Origin: Negativicutes bacterium
GTDB taxonomy: Bacteria; Bacillota_C; Negativicutes; Acidaminococcales; Acidaminococcaceae
Length of the DNA: 64,000 nucleotides
Direction of reading: 5' to 3'
Assembly (NCBI GenBank): GCA_009930275.1
Contig: RZYP01000001.1
Coordinates: forward strand, 220,709 to 284,708
This document shows positions 43,818-53,396 of this stretch, piece by piece. Under the pieces are notes generated by a model that saw nothing but the letters and a program-made list of their open reading frames with translations, was not told the origin of the DNA and ran no database searches. Position numbers and translations under genes: made by a program. The stretch's first letter is position 1. Every line of letters starts with the position of its first letter.

Positions 43818-45272
43818 GTGGAAGAGAGCAAGATTTATTTACGTGATTTATTTACAATATTAGCTCAAAACCTCCGCAAGATTATGCTCATAGCTTTAGC
43901 CTTTGTTGGTTTAGCCGTTGTCTATCTCCTGGTAGCTTCGCCAGTTTATGAATCAGAATCGTTACTGCGGATCAAGCAGCCACAAGGGATAGCAACCTCA
44001 TTATTAGATGTGGTACCAAGCAGAGGCGATGGATCGGCTAACCAGCTTATGGGCACATATGCGGAAATTTTCAAAAGCAGAAGTGTTATTGAGCCTGTTA
44101 TTAAAGCAACAGAAGAGAATGAAACAGACCTTTCATACGAAAACTACGTAAAAACACGCGTTATGACGACACCAATAAAGAGCACTGAAATAATGAAGGT
44201 TACATTTTATGCCAATACTCCTGAGTTGGCAAAAAAAGCTAATGAGTTAGGTGTAGCTGGATTTTTAAATAGACTTAACGAATTAAGCCGAATTGAACAA
44301 AAAATGACTAAGGAGTTTGTAGCTGACAGACTGAGCGAGGCGCAGAAAGAACTTGCCAGCGCGGAAACCGCCTTACAAGAATTTAAACAAATAAATAAAA
44401 TTATTGAGCCGGCAGAAAGCACTCGTGCTATCGGTACGAGAGTCGCCTGGATTGACCAAGGCATAGCCGAAAACAGGGTCAATTTGGCAACAGCACAGGC
44501 GAGACTGGCTGCGATTAATGCCCAGTTAGAGGCTTCAGGGCAGGCAATCGCGGACAGTGCCACTATTAAATTATATAACCAAAGATTGGCAGAATTGGAA
44601 ATGACAAAAGCAAGTTATTTGGGAAAATTCACAGATAAACACCCCAAAGTAATTGAAGTAAACATGGAAATTCAGAACACAAGGAACCAATTGCAGGCCG
44701 AAATCAATAAAGTTGCTTCTTTGCAAGCAGCTTCGGACAATCTTGTACAACAAAACTTAATTGCCGGTAAATTTCAAAGCGAGGCAGAGATTGCAGTAGC
44801 AACAGCAAAATCGCAGGCAATGTCGGCAATTGAAAAAGCAAATGGCCTCCAAATTGAAAACATGCCAACTATTGAACAAGGTTATTTGCGTCTGGCACGT
44901 AATGCCAACGTTGCCCAGGAAATCTACATCATGCTTGCCAAAAGATTGGAAGAGGCAAAAGTAGCAGAGGCCATGGTTTCGACCGAGGTTCAGGTTGTAG
45001 ACAATGCAACAGCTCCAAAACAGCCTGTAAGCCCTAAAAAACTTCTCACTCTTTCACTGGCCTTGCTATTGGGACTGCTGGTTGGCAGTGCTTATGCAGT
45101 TTCTAGTGCGCTCCTCAATCGGACCATTAGAACCTCAGAAGAAGTAGAAAGTTTTCTCGGTCTGCCGGTTTTGGGCACAGTTCCTGATGTCTCAAATCTG
45201 AACAAAGTCAACGCAGATACCAGCAAAAATCCATCCTTATGGGAGAAATTACGGAGGTTAATAGAAAAATGA
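43818..45272 (+). CDS. Chain-length determinant / polysaccharide copolymerase (Wzz)
   Basis: Inner-membrane co-polymerase controlling polymer length. The 484-residue protein has an N-terminal membrane helix (about residues 22-40, MLIALAFVGLAVVYLLVA), a large periplasmic domain with long coiled coil (about 160-370, KEFVADRLSEAQKELASAE... and KASYLGKFTDKHPKVIEV), the GNVR-like stretch, and a second helix (PVSPKKLLTLSLALLLGLLVG) followed by a short cytoplasmic tail. Two starts are possible: ATG 43803 overlaps the ribosome site TGGAGG (43804-43809), so the GTG at 43818 is taken. It overlaps the kinase gene by 4 nt, ATGA style, typical for the split Wzc of Firmicutes. Confidence 0.92.
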   Translation: MEESKIYLRDLFTILAQNLRKIMLIALAFVGLAVVYLLVASPVYESESLLRIKQPQGIATSLLDVVPSRGDGSANQLMGTYAEIFKSRSVIEPVIKATEENETDLSYENYVKTRVMTTPIKSTEIMKVTFYANTPELAKKANELGVAGFLNRLNELSRIEQKMTKEFVADRLSEAQKELASAETALQEFKQINKIIEPAESTRAIGTRVAWIDQGIAENRVNLATAQARLAAINAQLEASGQAIADSATIKLYNQRLAELEMTKASYLGKFTDKHPKVIEVNMEIQNTRNQLQAEINKVASLQAASDNLVQQNLIAGKFQSEAEIAVATAKSQAMSAIEKANGLQIENMPTIEQGYLRLARNANVAQEIYIMLAKRLEEAKVAEAMVSTEVQVVDNATAPKQPVSPKKLLTLSLALLLGLLVGSAYAVSSALLNRTIRTSEEVESFLGLPVLGTVPDVSNLNKVNADTSKNPSLWEKLRRLIEK

Positions 45273-45985
45273 TTAATCTGATAGCCAAAGAAGATTCCAA
45301 ATCACCAGTCACTGAGGCTTACCGTATGATTCGTACAAATATTCAATTTTCCAACGAAGGTAACGGTTTGAAAACGATTGCCTTCACCAGCGCCGGGCCC
45401 AACGAAGGCAAGTCAACTGTCGTTGCAAATCTGGCTGTAGTTATGGCCCAGGCTGGACACAAGGTAGTTTTACTGGATTGTGATTTGCGCAATCCTTCCG
45501 TACACAATGTTTTCAAATTACCTAATAAAGGTTTAAGCAATTGTGTTATGGCAGGAGAGAATGTATTTGACGTTGTCCAAAGTTCGGATGTTCAGAATCT
45601 GGATATTTTAACCAGCGGACCGCTCGCCTGTTATCCTTCTGAGTTACTCGGTTCGAAGCGTATGAAAATTGTATTGGATGAACTTGCCTCAAAATACGAT
45701 TATATTTTAATTGATACGCCGCCCGTATTAGCATTCACCGATGCGGCAGTTGTTGCCGCCAAAGCTGATGGGATAATTCTTTTGATGGAATGGGGTAAAG
45801 TTAAACCGGCTTTAGCCAAAGAAGCGAAAAAAATTCTGGAGCACGCGAATAGCAACATTATCGGAGTAATTTTGAATAAAGTTGAGCTAGATTTCAAGAC
45901 TGATGCAGTTGGTTATTATCATCTATATGGACAAGGACAAAATGAGGCAACCGGACAGCAATTACTGCAAGAAGAAGCAAAATAG
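45269..45985 (+). CDS. Tyrosine-protein kinase (BY-kinase, CpsD/CapB type)
   Basis: Autophosphorylating bacterial tyrosine kinase that controls polysaccharide assembly with its Wzz partner. The 238-residue protein has the partner-interaction motif SPVTEAYRMIRTNIQFS, Walker A at about residues 41-50 (SAGPNEGKST), Walker A' (VVLLDCDLRNP) and Walker B (YILIDTPPV). The C-terminal Tyr cluster is short: YYHLYGQGQ. Two separate polypeptides (Wzz plus kinase) is the Firmicutes arrangement. The start codon overlaps the Wzz stop. Confidence 0.92.
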   Translation: MINLIAKEDSKSPVTEAYRMIRTNIQFSNEGNGLKTIAFTSAGPNEGKSTVVANLAVVMAQAGHKVVLLDCDLRNPSVHNVFKLPNKGLSNCVMAGENVFDVVQSSDVQNLDILTSGPLACYPSELLGSKRMKIVLDELASKYDYILIDTPPVLAFTDAAVVAAKADGIILLMEWGKVKPALAKEAKKILEHANSNIIGVILNKVELDFKTDAVGYYHLYGQGQNEATGQQLLQEEAK

Positions 45986-46042
45986 GGGAAATAAAAAAAT
46001 TTATTATACTGGAAGTGAATTATATATAAAAGAGGGATTAAG

Positions 46043-47245
46043 ATGCAAAACATAACTTTTTCACCACCGGATATTACGGAAGAAGAAATTACCGAGGTCG
46101 CCGATGCCTTGCGCAGCGGATGGATTACTACAGGGCCAAGGACAAAACATCTCGAAAAAGAAATTGCAGCTTACTGTAAGACTGAGGAGGCAGCTTGCCT
46201 TAATTCGGCAACAGCAGCATTAGAATTAACGCTGCATGTTTTGGGCATAGGACCAGGAGATGAAGTGATAACGTCAGCCTATACTTATACTGCTTCAGCC
46301 AGCCCGATACAGCATGTAGGCGCTAAAATTGTTTTGGTTGATACATCACCGGACTCATATGAAATGGATTATAAAAAGGTGAGAGCAGCAATAACTGATA
46401 AAACCAAGGCTGTCATTCCAGTTGATATAGCAGGTATCGCCTGTGATTATGACAAGCTATTTGCTGCTGTTGAAGCTAAAAGAGACATCTTTCAGGCGAA
46501 CAATAAAATCCAGAAGGCTATTGGTCGTATCGCTATTGTAGCAGATGCCGCGCATGCATTGGGATCTCAATGGCATGATAAAATTGTTGGCGAAATTGCA
46601 GATTTTACAACCTTTTCTTTTCACGCTGTGAAAAACTTTACCACAGGAGAAGGGGGAGCAGTAACCTGGAGAACAATTCCCGGTATTGATAATGATGAAT
46701 TATACAAATATTTCCAGTTGCTCTCTCTGCACGGTCAATCCAAGGATGCGCTGGCAAAAATACAACTGGGTGCCTGGGAATATGACATAAAAATGCTTGC
46801 CTATAAATGTAATCTTACTGATATAGTGGCTGCTTTGGGCCTGGTGCAGTTAAAACGTTATCCCAAGCTATTAGAAAGAAGGCGGGAAATTATTGAAAAA
46901 TACAACTCCGCGCTAAAAGATTGCAATGTGCAGGTGTTGAATCACTATGATCAGAATCATAAAAGCTGCGGACACCTATATTTAGTAAGACTGTTGGGAA
47001 AAGATGTGGATTATCGTAATAAGGTGATCCGGAAAATGGCGGAGCGAGGTATTGGCACAAATGTTCACTACAAACCTTTGCCAATGCACACAGCTTACAT
47101 TGATTTGGGGTTTGATATTAAAGATTACCCAAATTCTTATAATATGTACAAAAATGAAATATCCTTGCCGCTCCATACCAAGTTAAAGGATGAAGATGTT
47201 GCATACATCATCGAAAACTTTAAAGATATTTTAAAGGATATGTAG
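46043..47245 (+). CDS. PLP-dependent sugar aminotransferase (DegT/DnrJ/EryC1, PglE-like)
   Basis: Transfers an amino group from glutamate to a 4-keto nucleotide sugar. The 400-residue protein has the start motif TFSPPDITEEEITEVADALRSGWITTGP, LNSATAALELTL, HAL in VADAAHAL and the PLP-binding Lys197 in FSFHAVKNFTTGEGGAV. It follows the kinase gene after 57 nt and precedes the priming transferase. With the PglF-like dehydratase it would yield UDP-4-amino-4,6-dideoxy-GlcNAc; PglE and PseC are the closest functional models. Stereochemistry is not readable. Confidence 0.88.
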   Translation: MQNITFSPPDITEEEITEVADALRSGWITTGPRTKHLEKEIAAYCKTEEAACLNSATAALELTLHVLGIGPGDEVITSAYTYTASASPIQHVGAKIVLVDTSPDSYEMDYKKVRAAITDKTKAVIPVDIAGIACDYDKLFAAVEAKRDIFQANNKIQKAIGRIAIVADAAHALGSQWHDKIVGEIADFTTFSFHAVKNFTTGEGGAVTWRTIPGIDNDELYKYFQLLSLHGQSKDALAKIQLGAWEYDIKMLAYKCNLTDIVAALGLVQLKRYPKLLERRREIIEKYNSALKDCNVQVLNHYDQNHKSCGHLYLVRLLGKDVDYRNKVIRKMAERGIGTNVHYKPLPMHTAYIDLGFDIKDYPNSYNMYKNEISLPLHTKLKDEDVAYIIENFKDILKDM

Positions 47246-47248
47246 GAA

Positions 47249-47932
47249 ATGTTGCTAAAAAAATGGGAAGACTTGCCGCCAGAAATGCAAAATGAGATGG
47301 TTAGACCATATTATGAGAGTTTGCAGAGAAAGAGATTAAGTTTGTTATGCAAACTTCTTTTTGACAAAATAGCATCCTTGTGGCTGCTTATCGTTTTATC
47401 TCCGCTATTTCTTATCTTCGCTATCCTGATCAAACTTGATTCCGAAGGTGAAGTCTTTTTTCGGCAGGTGCGTGTCACCAGATATGGAGAAAAGTATTAT
47501 ATCTATAAGTTTCGTACCATGGTAAAAAATGCCGAAGCATTGGGGCCACAAGTCACAAAAGATCATGATAAGCGTATTACCAAAGTCGGAGAAAAGCTGC
47601 GTTGCTGTCGTTTGGACGAACTGCCACAACTTATTAACATTTTAAAGGGTGAAATGAGCTTTGTCGGAACACGTCCGGAAGTTATCCGTTACTTTGAAAA
47701 ATATACAGAGGAAATGATGGCGACGCTGCTCTTGCCGGCTGGTGTAACTAGTGAAGCATGCATTAAGTTTAAAGATGAAGAGAAGCTTCTTGGTGACGGG
47801 CCTGATGCTGATGAAAAGTATATCAATGAAGTGTTGCCTAAGAAAATGAAATTAAATTTGCAAAGCCTTATGAATTTCTGTTGTTTGAATGATTTGCTTA
47901 CTATGATAAGGACTATTCTTGCAGTGATATAG
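47249..47932 (+). CDS. Undecaprenyl-phosphate sugar-1-phosphate transferase (priming glycosyltransferase)
   Basis: Starts repeat-unit assembly by moving a sugar-1-phosphate to undecaprenyl phosphate. The 227-residue protein is of the short PglC/WbaP C-terminal type: one membrane hairpin (about residues 35-57, IASLWLLIVLSPLFLIFAILI), then KLDSEGEVFFRQVRVTRYGEKYYIYKFRTM, CRLDELPQLINILKGEMSFVGTRPE, typical of the family. It overlaps closely the aminotransferase (3 nt gap), consistent with using the 4-amino-6-deoxy sugar as donor. Confidence 0.9.
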   Translation: MLLKKWEDLPPEMQNEMVRPYYESLQRKRLSLLCKLLFDKIASLWLLIVLSPLFLIFAILIKLDSEGEVFFRQVRVTRYGEKYYIYKFRTMVKNAEALGPQVTKDHDKRITKVGEKLRCCRLDELPQLINILKGEMSFVGTRPEVIRYFEKYTEEMMATLLLPAGVTSEACIKFKDEEKLLGDGPDADEKYINEVLPKKMKLNLQSLMNFCCLNDLLTMIRTILAVI

Positions 47933-47986
47933 TACTATCTTTTTAAATCATAAGTTAAATGAAAAAGCGCAAAGGATGGATAAAAC

Positions 47987-49036
47987 ATGTTGGACCAAGA
48001 AACATCGATGAGGATTGGCATTTTGCGTTTTCCTCTTATTATTGGTGTTGTTTTTATTCATGCGTATCCAGGAACTGGTAATTATTTTATTAGTGTTTTT
48101 GTATACAACTTTATATGCAATGGTTTAGCAAGGATAGCTGTTCCTTTGTTATTTTTAATCTCCGGATATTTGTTTTTCATAAACTTTGATGTTGCTAAAC
48201 AAACATATCGAAGCAAATTCCAAGCAAGAATTAGAACATTGCTTATACCATTAATAATCTGGAATGTTGCAACCTTGATTATATTTGCGCTTGCGCAAAA
48301 AATTTCTCTGAGCAGCAGTTTCTTTTCCGGCCTAAACTCACCGATAGCAAGTTACGGTTTTTTTGATTACTTTAATGCTGTTTTCGGTATCAACAGAATG
48401 CCAATAGCGATGCAGTTTTGGTTTATCAGAGATTTGATGGTCTTAGTTTTGCTGACACCGGTTATTAATTTTCTTAATTGCCGCTTACCAATCCTATTTT
48501 TAACATTGTTGTTTTTTTGCTGGCTGTTCAACTTTTGGCCTGTTTACGTACCATCTGTTGAAGCGACACTTTTCTTTTCCTTCGGAGCATGCTTAGGGGA
48601 ACGCAAAGCTGATATCTTTGCACTCGACAAATACGGAGTAATTATGATGCCAATTTATGTTCTTATATTAATTTTCACATCATTTTTTATCCAAAATTCT
48701 CTAACTCCTCTTCTGCATAAAATCGGTATCATTCTAGGAATAGTTTCCGCAATGTTTGTGTCAAAACAGGTTATGAAACTTCCGCTATCCAAAGAAAAGC
48801 TCTTAGAACTGGGTGCAGCAAGTTTTTTTGTATTTGCCGCTCATGAACCATTACAACTAATCATAAGAAAATTGACCTATCGGCTTTTAATGCCGGAATC
48901 ATGGGTATCAGAAGTTCTATTGTACTTTCTCATACCAATTAGTGTGATTTTCATTCTTGTTAAATCCTATCGAGAATTGGAGATCTTTAGACCTAATCTG
49001 CTAAAAGCAATTACTGGTGAACGGACAAAAAGTTAG
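47987..49036 (+). CDS. Acyltransferase 3 family membrane protein
   Basis: A 349-residue polytopic protein with about ten hydrophobic helices. Features of the family: RIGILRFPLIIGVVFIHAYPG with the conserved His in the first helix, an Arg-rich loop FQARIRTLLIPLIIWN, MQFWFIRDLMVLVLLTP, and ASFFVFAAHEPLQ. Members O-acetylate or otherwise acylate polysaccharide units in the inner membrane. AAAGGATGG precedes the ATG. Its target sugar is unknown. It overlaps the next frame slightly but has a separate start. Confidence 0.85.
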   Translation: MLDQETSMRIGILRFPLIIGVVFIHAYPGTGNYFISVFVYNFICNGLARIAVPLLFLISGYLFFINFDVAKQTYRSKFQARIRTLLIPLIIWNVATLIIFALAQKISLSSSFFSGLNSPIASYGFFDYFNAVFGINRMPIAMQFWFIRDLMVLVLLTPVINFLNCRLPILFLTLLFFCWLFNFWPVYVPSVEATLFFSFGACLGERKADIFALDKYGVIMMPIYVLILIFTSFFIQNSLTPLLHKIGIILGIVSAMFVSKQVMKLPLSKEKLLELGAASFFVFAAHEPLQLIIRKLTYRLLMPESWVSEVLLYFLIPISVIFILVKSYRELEIFRPNLLKAITGERTKS

Positions 49037-49061
49037 CCTTTTCGAAAGAGAAGTGATTAAT

Positions 49062-49943
49062 ATGATGCATGATGTCTTCGCTGATTTTTTTAAAAATGCC
49101 GGTTTTCGTGTAGTTGCATCTCCTTCTTCTAACTGGGTAGAGATGCAAAAAGGTTTTCTTATTTCCGTTCCATATCATCGCTTGATTAATCCTCCTGATG
49201 AAGAACTGGAAGCTTTGCTGGAAAGTACAGGTGCGATAGGATTACGTTATCCGACGGCGTTGGAGAATTACGGTTTTGACAGTAATCTTCAGTTTTGTCG
49301 TACTATTGGCTACTCACTCGATAATTTGAAACGTCAAGCCCGTCAACAGGTAAAAAAAGGGGCCATGAATTTTACTGTGCGAGAAATTGAACCGGAAGCT
49401 CTAATGTGCGACGGGTTAGCTTTGGTAAGGAATACTTGTGCTAGGCAACATCGGCATGATCCCAAGGAAGAAGAGGAATATTGGCAAAAATTATGTCAAG
49501 CTGCCAAAAACACACCCGGTGCTGTCACACTTGGCGTTTTTAGTGAGAAAGGATTGGCGGCATTCCTGTTTATTTTGGAAACAAGAACAGCAATTGAGTT
49601 CATAGTTCAATGTTCAGATGAAGAGCTCTTGTCGCAGGGGCCAAATAATTTGCTGACATTTCAAGCGACAAGACGCTATTTGTCAGAAAGAGAAAAAGCA
49701 CTTCCCATTTGTTACGGCCTGGGTTCTTTAGAGGAAACCCCTTCATTAGACCGCTACAAGATAGGCATGGGTTATGAACTGGAACCAATCAAACAGCGTA
49801 TTTATATAAGAAAAAATCTTCGTTGGTTAATTAATCCCTATACGCTCGGAGTTCTGAATATTTTAGCCGGATTGGGCTTTGACAAAAATTACAAGTTGAC
49901 TAAAAGTATTGGAATAATGAACCGCTATTTAGCGCAGCATTAA
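49062..49943 (+). CDS. FemAB/GNAT-like acyl- or aminoacyltransferase
   Basis: A 293-residue protein that fits the FemAB-like GNAT superfamily: NLQFCRTIGYSLDNLKRQARQQVKKGAMNFTVREIEPEAL in the first half and TLGVFSEKGLAAFLFILETRTAIEFIVQCSDEELLSQGPNNLLTFQATRRYL, ending with SLDRYKIGMGYELEPIKQRIYI. The last motif is typical of FemAB-like members of capsule loci. It may attach an aminoacyl or acyl group to an amino sugar. Upstream in-frame GTG 49017 overlaps the previous gene; ATG 49062 follows GAGAAGTG. Function is inferred from fold and context only. Confidence 0.65.
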   Translation: MMHDVFADFFKNAGFRVVASPSSNWVEMQKGFLISVPYHRLINPPDEELEALLESTGAIGLRYPTALENYGFDSNLQFCRTIGYSLDNLKRQARQQVKKGAMNFTVREIEPEALMCDGLALVRNTCARQHRHDPKEEEEYWQKLCQAAKNTPGAVTLGVFSEKGLAAFLFILETRTAIEFIVQCSDEELLSQGPNNLLTFQATRRYLSEREKALPICYGLGSLEETPSLDRYKIGMGYELEPIKQRIYIRKNLRWLINPYTLGVLNILAGLGFDKNYKLTKSIGIMNRYLAQH

Positions 49944-50013
49944 CTGGCGCTGACCTCTATTTGCGGGTTTTATCGATGGCAATAATTAAAAGGTAAGAGA
50001 GGTATCTGCAGCC

Positions 50014-51249
50014 ATGAAGATTTTAGTGTTTAATGCGTATTATGAACCTGAAATGATAGCAAGCAGATATTTGACGACCAACTTATACGAAGGCATGGCG
50101 AATAATGGTTGGCATGTGGATTTGTATGTTCCTTATCCGACAAGAGGAATTAATGAAGATATAAAAAAAGAATACAGTAATAAAAAGCTGGAATACAAAT
50201 GTGGAGGCAATTTGACAATACATAGGTTGTGGTTACCTGCTGAAACTAAAAATATTTGGCAAAGGACGCTAAGATATTTGCTGATGAATTGTGCTTTTAT
50301 TGCTAAAGCCTTGTTTTTACAGGCAGATTTGATATTTGTGCAAAGTACGCCGCCTACTCTTGGCGCAACGGCTGCAATTATCAAAAAAATTAAAGGCATG
50401 CCGTTTATTTATGCTCTGCACGATGTGTTTCCGGATTCGCTTATATCGGCAGGCCTTACCGTACGTGATTCCCTTATTTGGAAAATGGGCCGAATTGTTG
50501 AAAATTTCACTTACAGAAATGCCAATAAAGTTATTGCTATATCATATGATATAAAGGGCAACATTTTAAAAAAAGGGGTTAAACCGGATAAGGTAGCGGT
50601 AATCCCGAACTGGGTAGAAAGCGACAAAGTGATTCCGGTTGCAAGAAAGGACAATATTCTTTTTGAACAGCTTAATTTGGATTCGCAAGCGTTTTATGTT
50701 GTTTATGCCGGCAACATGGGTCACGCGCAAAACATTGAAGTTATATTGAAGGTTGCGAGCTTGCTGAATGATAATACATCAATTCAATTTCTTATATTCG
50801 GTTCTGGCAACCAGGAGAAAGAATATAAGGAGGAAGCGGAAAGAATGCAATTGAAAAATCTCCGATTTTTTCCGATTCAGCCTTATGAAATGGTTAAATA
50901 CGTTTATAGTGCAGGTAGTGTTGGCTTAGTAACTTGTAAAAAGGGCACTGGCTGCGGCGCAATGCCAAGCAAGACTTGGAGTATAATGGCCTGCGGCCGA
51001 CCTGTCCTGGCAAATTTTGATGCAGATACTGAGTTGGAACATTTAATCCAAACAGAAAATATTGGCAAATTTACTGCTGTTGACGATTGCGAAGCAATGA
51101 AAAATGCCATAATTGAGTATTGGTTAAATGAGGACAGCTGCAAATTGGCAGGAGAAAACGCGCGAAGATACATTGAAAAAAGTTTAACGAGGGAAGTATG
51201 CGTAAAAAGATATATTGATACGATTGCTGGCATCAGTGAAAGGGCGTGA
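50014..51249 (+). CDS. Glycosyltransferase family 4, WbuB-like (probable L-FucNAc transferase)
   Basis: A 411-residue GT4 enzyme. N-terminal domain: KILVFNAYYEPEMIASRYLTTNLYEGMANNGWHVDLYVPYP; middle: QSTPPTLGATAAIIKKIKGMPFIYALHDVFPDSLISAG; C-terminal GT4 domain: VYAGNMGHAQNIEVILKVASLL and LVTCKKGTGCGAMPSKTWSIMACGRPVLANFD. WbuB-type enzymes of E. coli O26 transfer L-FucNAc and are adjacent to fnlABC, as is this gene, so that donor is likely. Its stop overlaps the start of the fnlA-like gene by 1 nt. Confidence 0.85.
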   Translation: MKILVFNAYYEPEMIASRYLTTNLYEGMANNGWHVDLYVPYPTRGINEDIKKEYSNKKLEYKCGGNLTIHRLWLPAETKNIWQRTLRYLLMNCAFIAKALFLQADLIFVQSTPPTLGATAAIIKKIKGMPFIYALHDVFPDSLISAGLTVRDSLIWKMGRIVENFTYRNANKVIAISYDIKGNILKKGVKPDKVAVIPNWVESDKVIPVARKDNILFEQLNLDSQAFYVVYAGNMGHAQNIEVILKVASLLNDNTSIQFLIFGSGNQEKEYKEEAERMQLKNLRFFPIQPYEMVKYVYSAGSVGLVTCKKGTGCGAMPSKTWSIMACGRPVLANFDADTELEHLIQTENIGKFTAVDDCEAMKNAIIEYWLNEDSCKLAGENARRYIEKSLTREVCVKRYIDTIAGISERA

Positions 51250-52277
51250 TGACTGTGTTCGGAGGAAAAACTTTACTAATTACGGGAGGTACAGGCTCGT
51301 TCGGGGGAGCTGTGCTTGATAGGTTTTTAGATACCGATATCGCGGAAATCCGCATATTTTCACGTGATGAAAAAAAACAAGACGACATGAGGCATCATTA
51401 CAAGAATGACAAAATAAAGTATTATATCGGAGACGTACGCAATTTATCTAGTTTGCGGGATGTCATGTATGGTGTTGATTACATTTTTCACGCTGCCGCT
51501 TTGAAGCAAGTCCCTTCCTGCGAATTCTTTCCAATCGAAGCAGTTGCGACAAATGTATTGGGTACAGATAATGTTTTAACTGCAGCTATTGATGCCAGTG
51601 TTAAAAAGGTGATTTGCCTTTCGACAGATAAGGCTGCCTATCCTGTAAATGCCATGGGAACTTCCAAGGCTATGATGGAAAAGGTTTTCGCCGCCAAAGC
51701 AAGAAGTGTATCACCAAATAAGACTTTGATTTGTGGGACTCGTTATGGTAACGTGCTTTGTTCAAGAGGCTCTGTGGTACCGCTGTTTATTGAACAGATT
51801 ATGAGCGGACAGCCTTTGACGGTTACTGAGCCTAAAATGACAAGATTTGTTATGACTTTAGATGAAGCTGTGGACTTGGTATTGTTTGCCTTTGCAAATG
51901 CTGAGTCAGGCGATATCATGGTACAGAAAGCGCCGGCAAGTACAATTGGTGATTTGGCAATTGCTGTTAAGGAATTGTTCCACGCTGATAATGAAATCAA
52001 AATTATAGGCATCAGACACGGAGAAAAAATGTACGAAACACTTTTAACTAACGAAGAATGTGCCCATGCCATTGATATGGGGAACTTTTATCGGGTTCCT
52101 GTTGATAAGCGAAGCCTTGATTATGACAAATACTTTATCGAGGGCAATGAGCAGAGGGACAAGTTATCTGAGTTTAATTCTAATAACACGGAACAGCTGG
52201 ATGTGGAAAAAATCAAGGCCAAGCTTATGACTTTGAGCTACATTCGCAACAAAATTTCTGCATGGGAGAATAAATAG
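51249..52277 (+). CDS. fnlA: UDP-GlcNAc 4,6-dehydratase / 5-epimerase (FnlA/WbjB)
   Basis: First enzyme of UDP-L-FucNAc synthesis; dehydrates and epimerises UDP-GlcNAc. The 342-residue SDR has GGKTLLITGGTGSFGGAVL, FHAAALKQVPSCEFFPIEAV, and the catalytic Thr126, Met136 and Lys140 (STDKAAYPVNAMGTSK) with Met in place of Tyr as in this family. A soluble homologue of the membrane-bound dehydratase at 41212. TGATG overlap with the preceding transferase shows coupling. The order FnlA-FnlB-FnlC follows without gaps. Confidence 0.93.
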   Translation: MTVFGGKTLLITGGTGSFGGAVLDRFLDTDIAEIRIFSRDEKKQDDMRHHYKNDKIKYYIGDVRNLSSLRDVMYGVDYIFHAAALKQVPSCEFFPIEAVATNVLGTDNVLTAAIDASVKKVICLSTDKAAYPVNAMGTSKAMMEKVFAAKARSVSPNKTLICGTRYGNVLCSRGSVVPLFIEQIMSGQPLTVTEPKMTRFVMTLDEAVDLVLFAFANAESGDIMVQKAPASTIGDLAIAVKELFHADNEIKIIGIRHGEKMYETLLTNEECAHAIDMGNFYRVPVDKRSLDYDKYFIEGNEQRDKLSEFNSNNTEQLDVEKIKAKLMTLSYIRNKISAWENK

Positions 52278-52278
52278 A

Positions 52279-53391
52279 ATGAAAATTTTAGTTACTGGCG
52301 CAAAAGGCTTTATTGGCAAAAATCTAATAGCAGAATTGCGTAACCGCAACTACTTGGAAATAATGGAGTTTGACGTAGACTGCTCCGAAGAATTGTTGGG
52401 GGAATATTGCCGTAATGCTGATTTTATTTATCACTTGGCAGGGATTAATCGCCCAAAAGAAACGTGTGAATTTATGACCGGCAACTTTGGGTTTACCGCT
52501 GCCTTGCTAAAAAAACTCAGTCAGTACAATAATAAATGTCCTATTGTACTTACATCTTCGACGCAGGCAGCTTTAGCCAACCCCTACGGAGAAAGTAAAA
52601 AAGCTGGAGAAGATCTACTTTTTGAATTCGCTCAGGCAATGGGAAACGCTGTGCATGTCTATCGTTTACCTAATGTTTTTGGCAAATGGTGCCGACCGAA
52701 TTACAACAGCGTTGTTGCAACATTCTGCCATAATATTGCTAATGAGCTGCCTATCAAGGTTAATGACCCCGAAGTCTTGCTGAATATGGCATATATTGAT
52801 GATGTTGTATCTGAACTGATTAATGCCATGGAAGGAATGGTACATACAAATTCTGACGGTTATTGCTACGTGCCAACCTGCTATTCCGTCAAGCTGGGTG
52901 ATATCGCCAGTCTGATTAAAGGTTTTAGTAATGCACGTCAAAAAAACGAAATCCCTGATATGAGTGATGGTTTCACAAGAAAACTATACAGCACCTATCT
53001 TAGCTATCTGCCGCCAGACAAATTATCGTTTCCTCTAAAAATGAATGCCGACATCAGGGGCAGTTTTACAGAAATTGTACACACGCCTGACCGGGGACAA
53101 ATTTCAGTGAACATTACTAAACCCGGCATTACCAAAGGAAATCACTGGCATCAGAGCAAGACGGAAAAATTCATTGTTGTAAGCGGCAACGCTTTGATTC
53201 AATTCCGTGAGGTCAATTCCAGCTCAATCATCGAATATCATGTCTCCGGCGAGAAGATAACCGTTGTTGACGTTCCCCCTGGCTATACGCATAAGCTTAC
53301 GAATGAAGGAGAAAACGAACTGATAACCATTATATGGTCTAATGAAACCTTTGATCCGGAACATCCTGATACTTACTATTTGGAGGTTTAG
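52279..53391 (+). CDS. fnlB: UDP-2-acetamido-2,6-dideoxy-hexulose reductase (FnlB/WbjC)
   Basis: Second enzyme of the L-FucNAc pathway, reducing the 4-keto intermediate. The 370-residue protein combines an N-terminal SDR domain (KILVTGAKGFIGKNLIAELR, then YHLAGINRPKE and NPYGESKKAGEDLLF with the YxxxK pair) and a C-terminal cupin (HTPDRGQISVNITKPGITKGNHWHQSKTEKF ... PPGYTHKLTNEGE) from about residue 260, the diagnostic layout of WbjC. GGAGAATAA precedes the ATG; 1 nt separates it from fnlA. Confidence 0.93.
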   Translation: MKILVTGAKGFIGKNLIAELRNRNYLEIMEFDVDCSEELLGEYCRNADFIYHLAGINRPKETCEFMTGNFGFTAALLKKLSQYNNKCPIVLTSSTQAALANPYGESKKAGEDLLFEFAQAMGNAVHVYRLPNVFGKWCRPNYNSVVATFCHNIANELPIKVNDPEVLLNMAYIDDVVSELINAMEGMVHTNSDGYCYVPTCYSVKLGDIASLIKGFSNARQKNEIPDMSDGFTRKLYSTYLSYLPPDKLSFPLKMNADIRGSFTEIVHTPDRGQISVNITKPGITKGNHWHQSKTEKFIVVSGNALIQFREVNSSSIIEYHVSGEKITVVDVPPGYTHKLTNEGENELITIIWSNETFDPEHPDTYYLEV

Positions 53392-53396
53392 TACTC

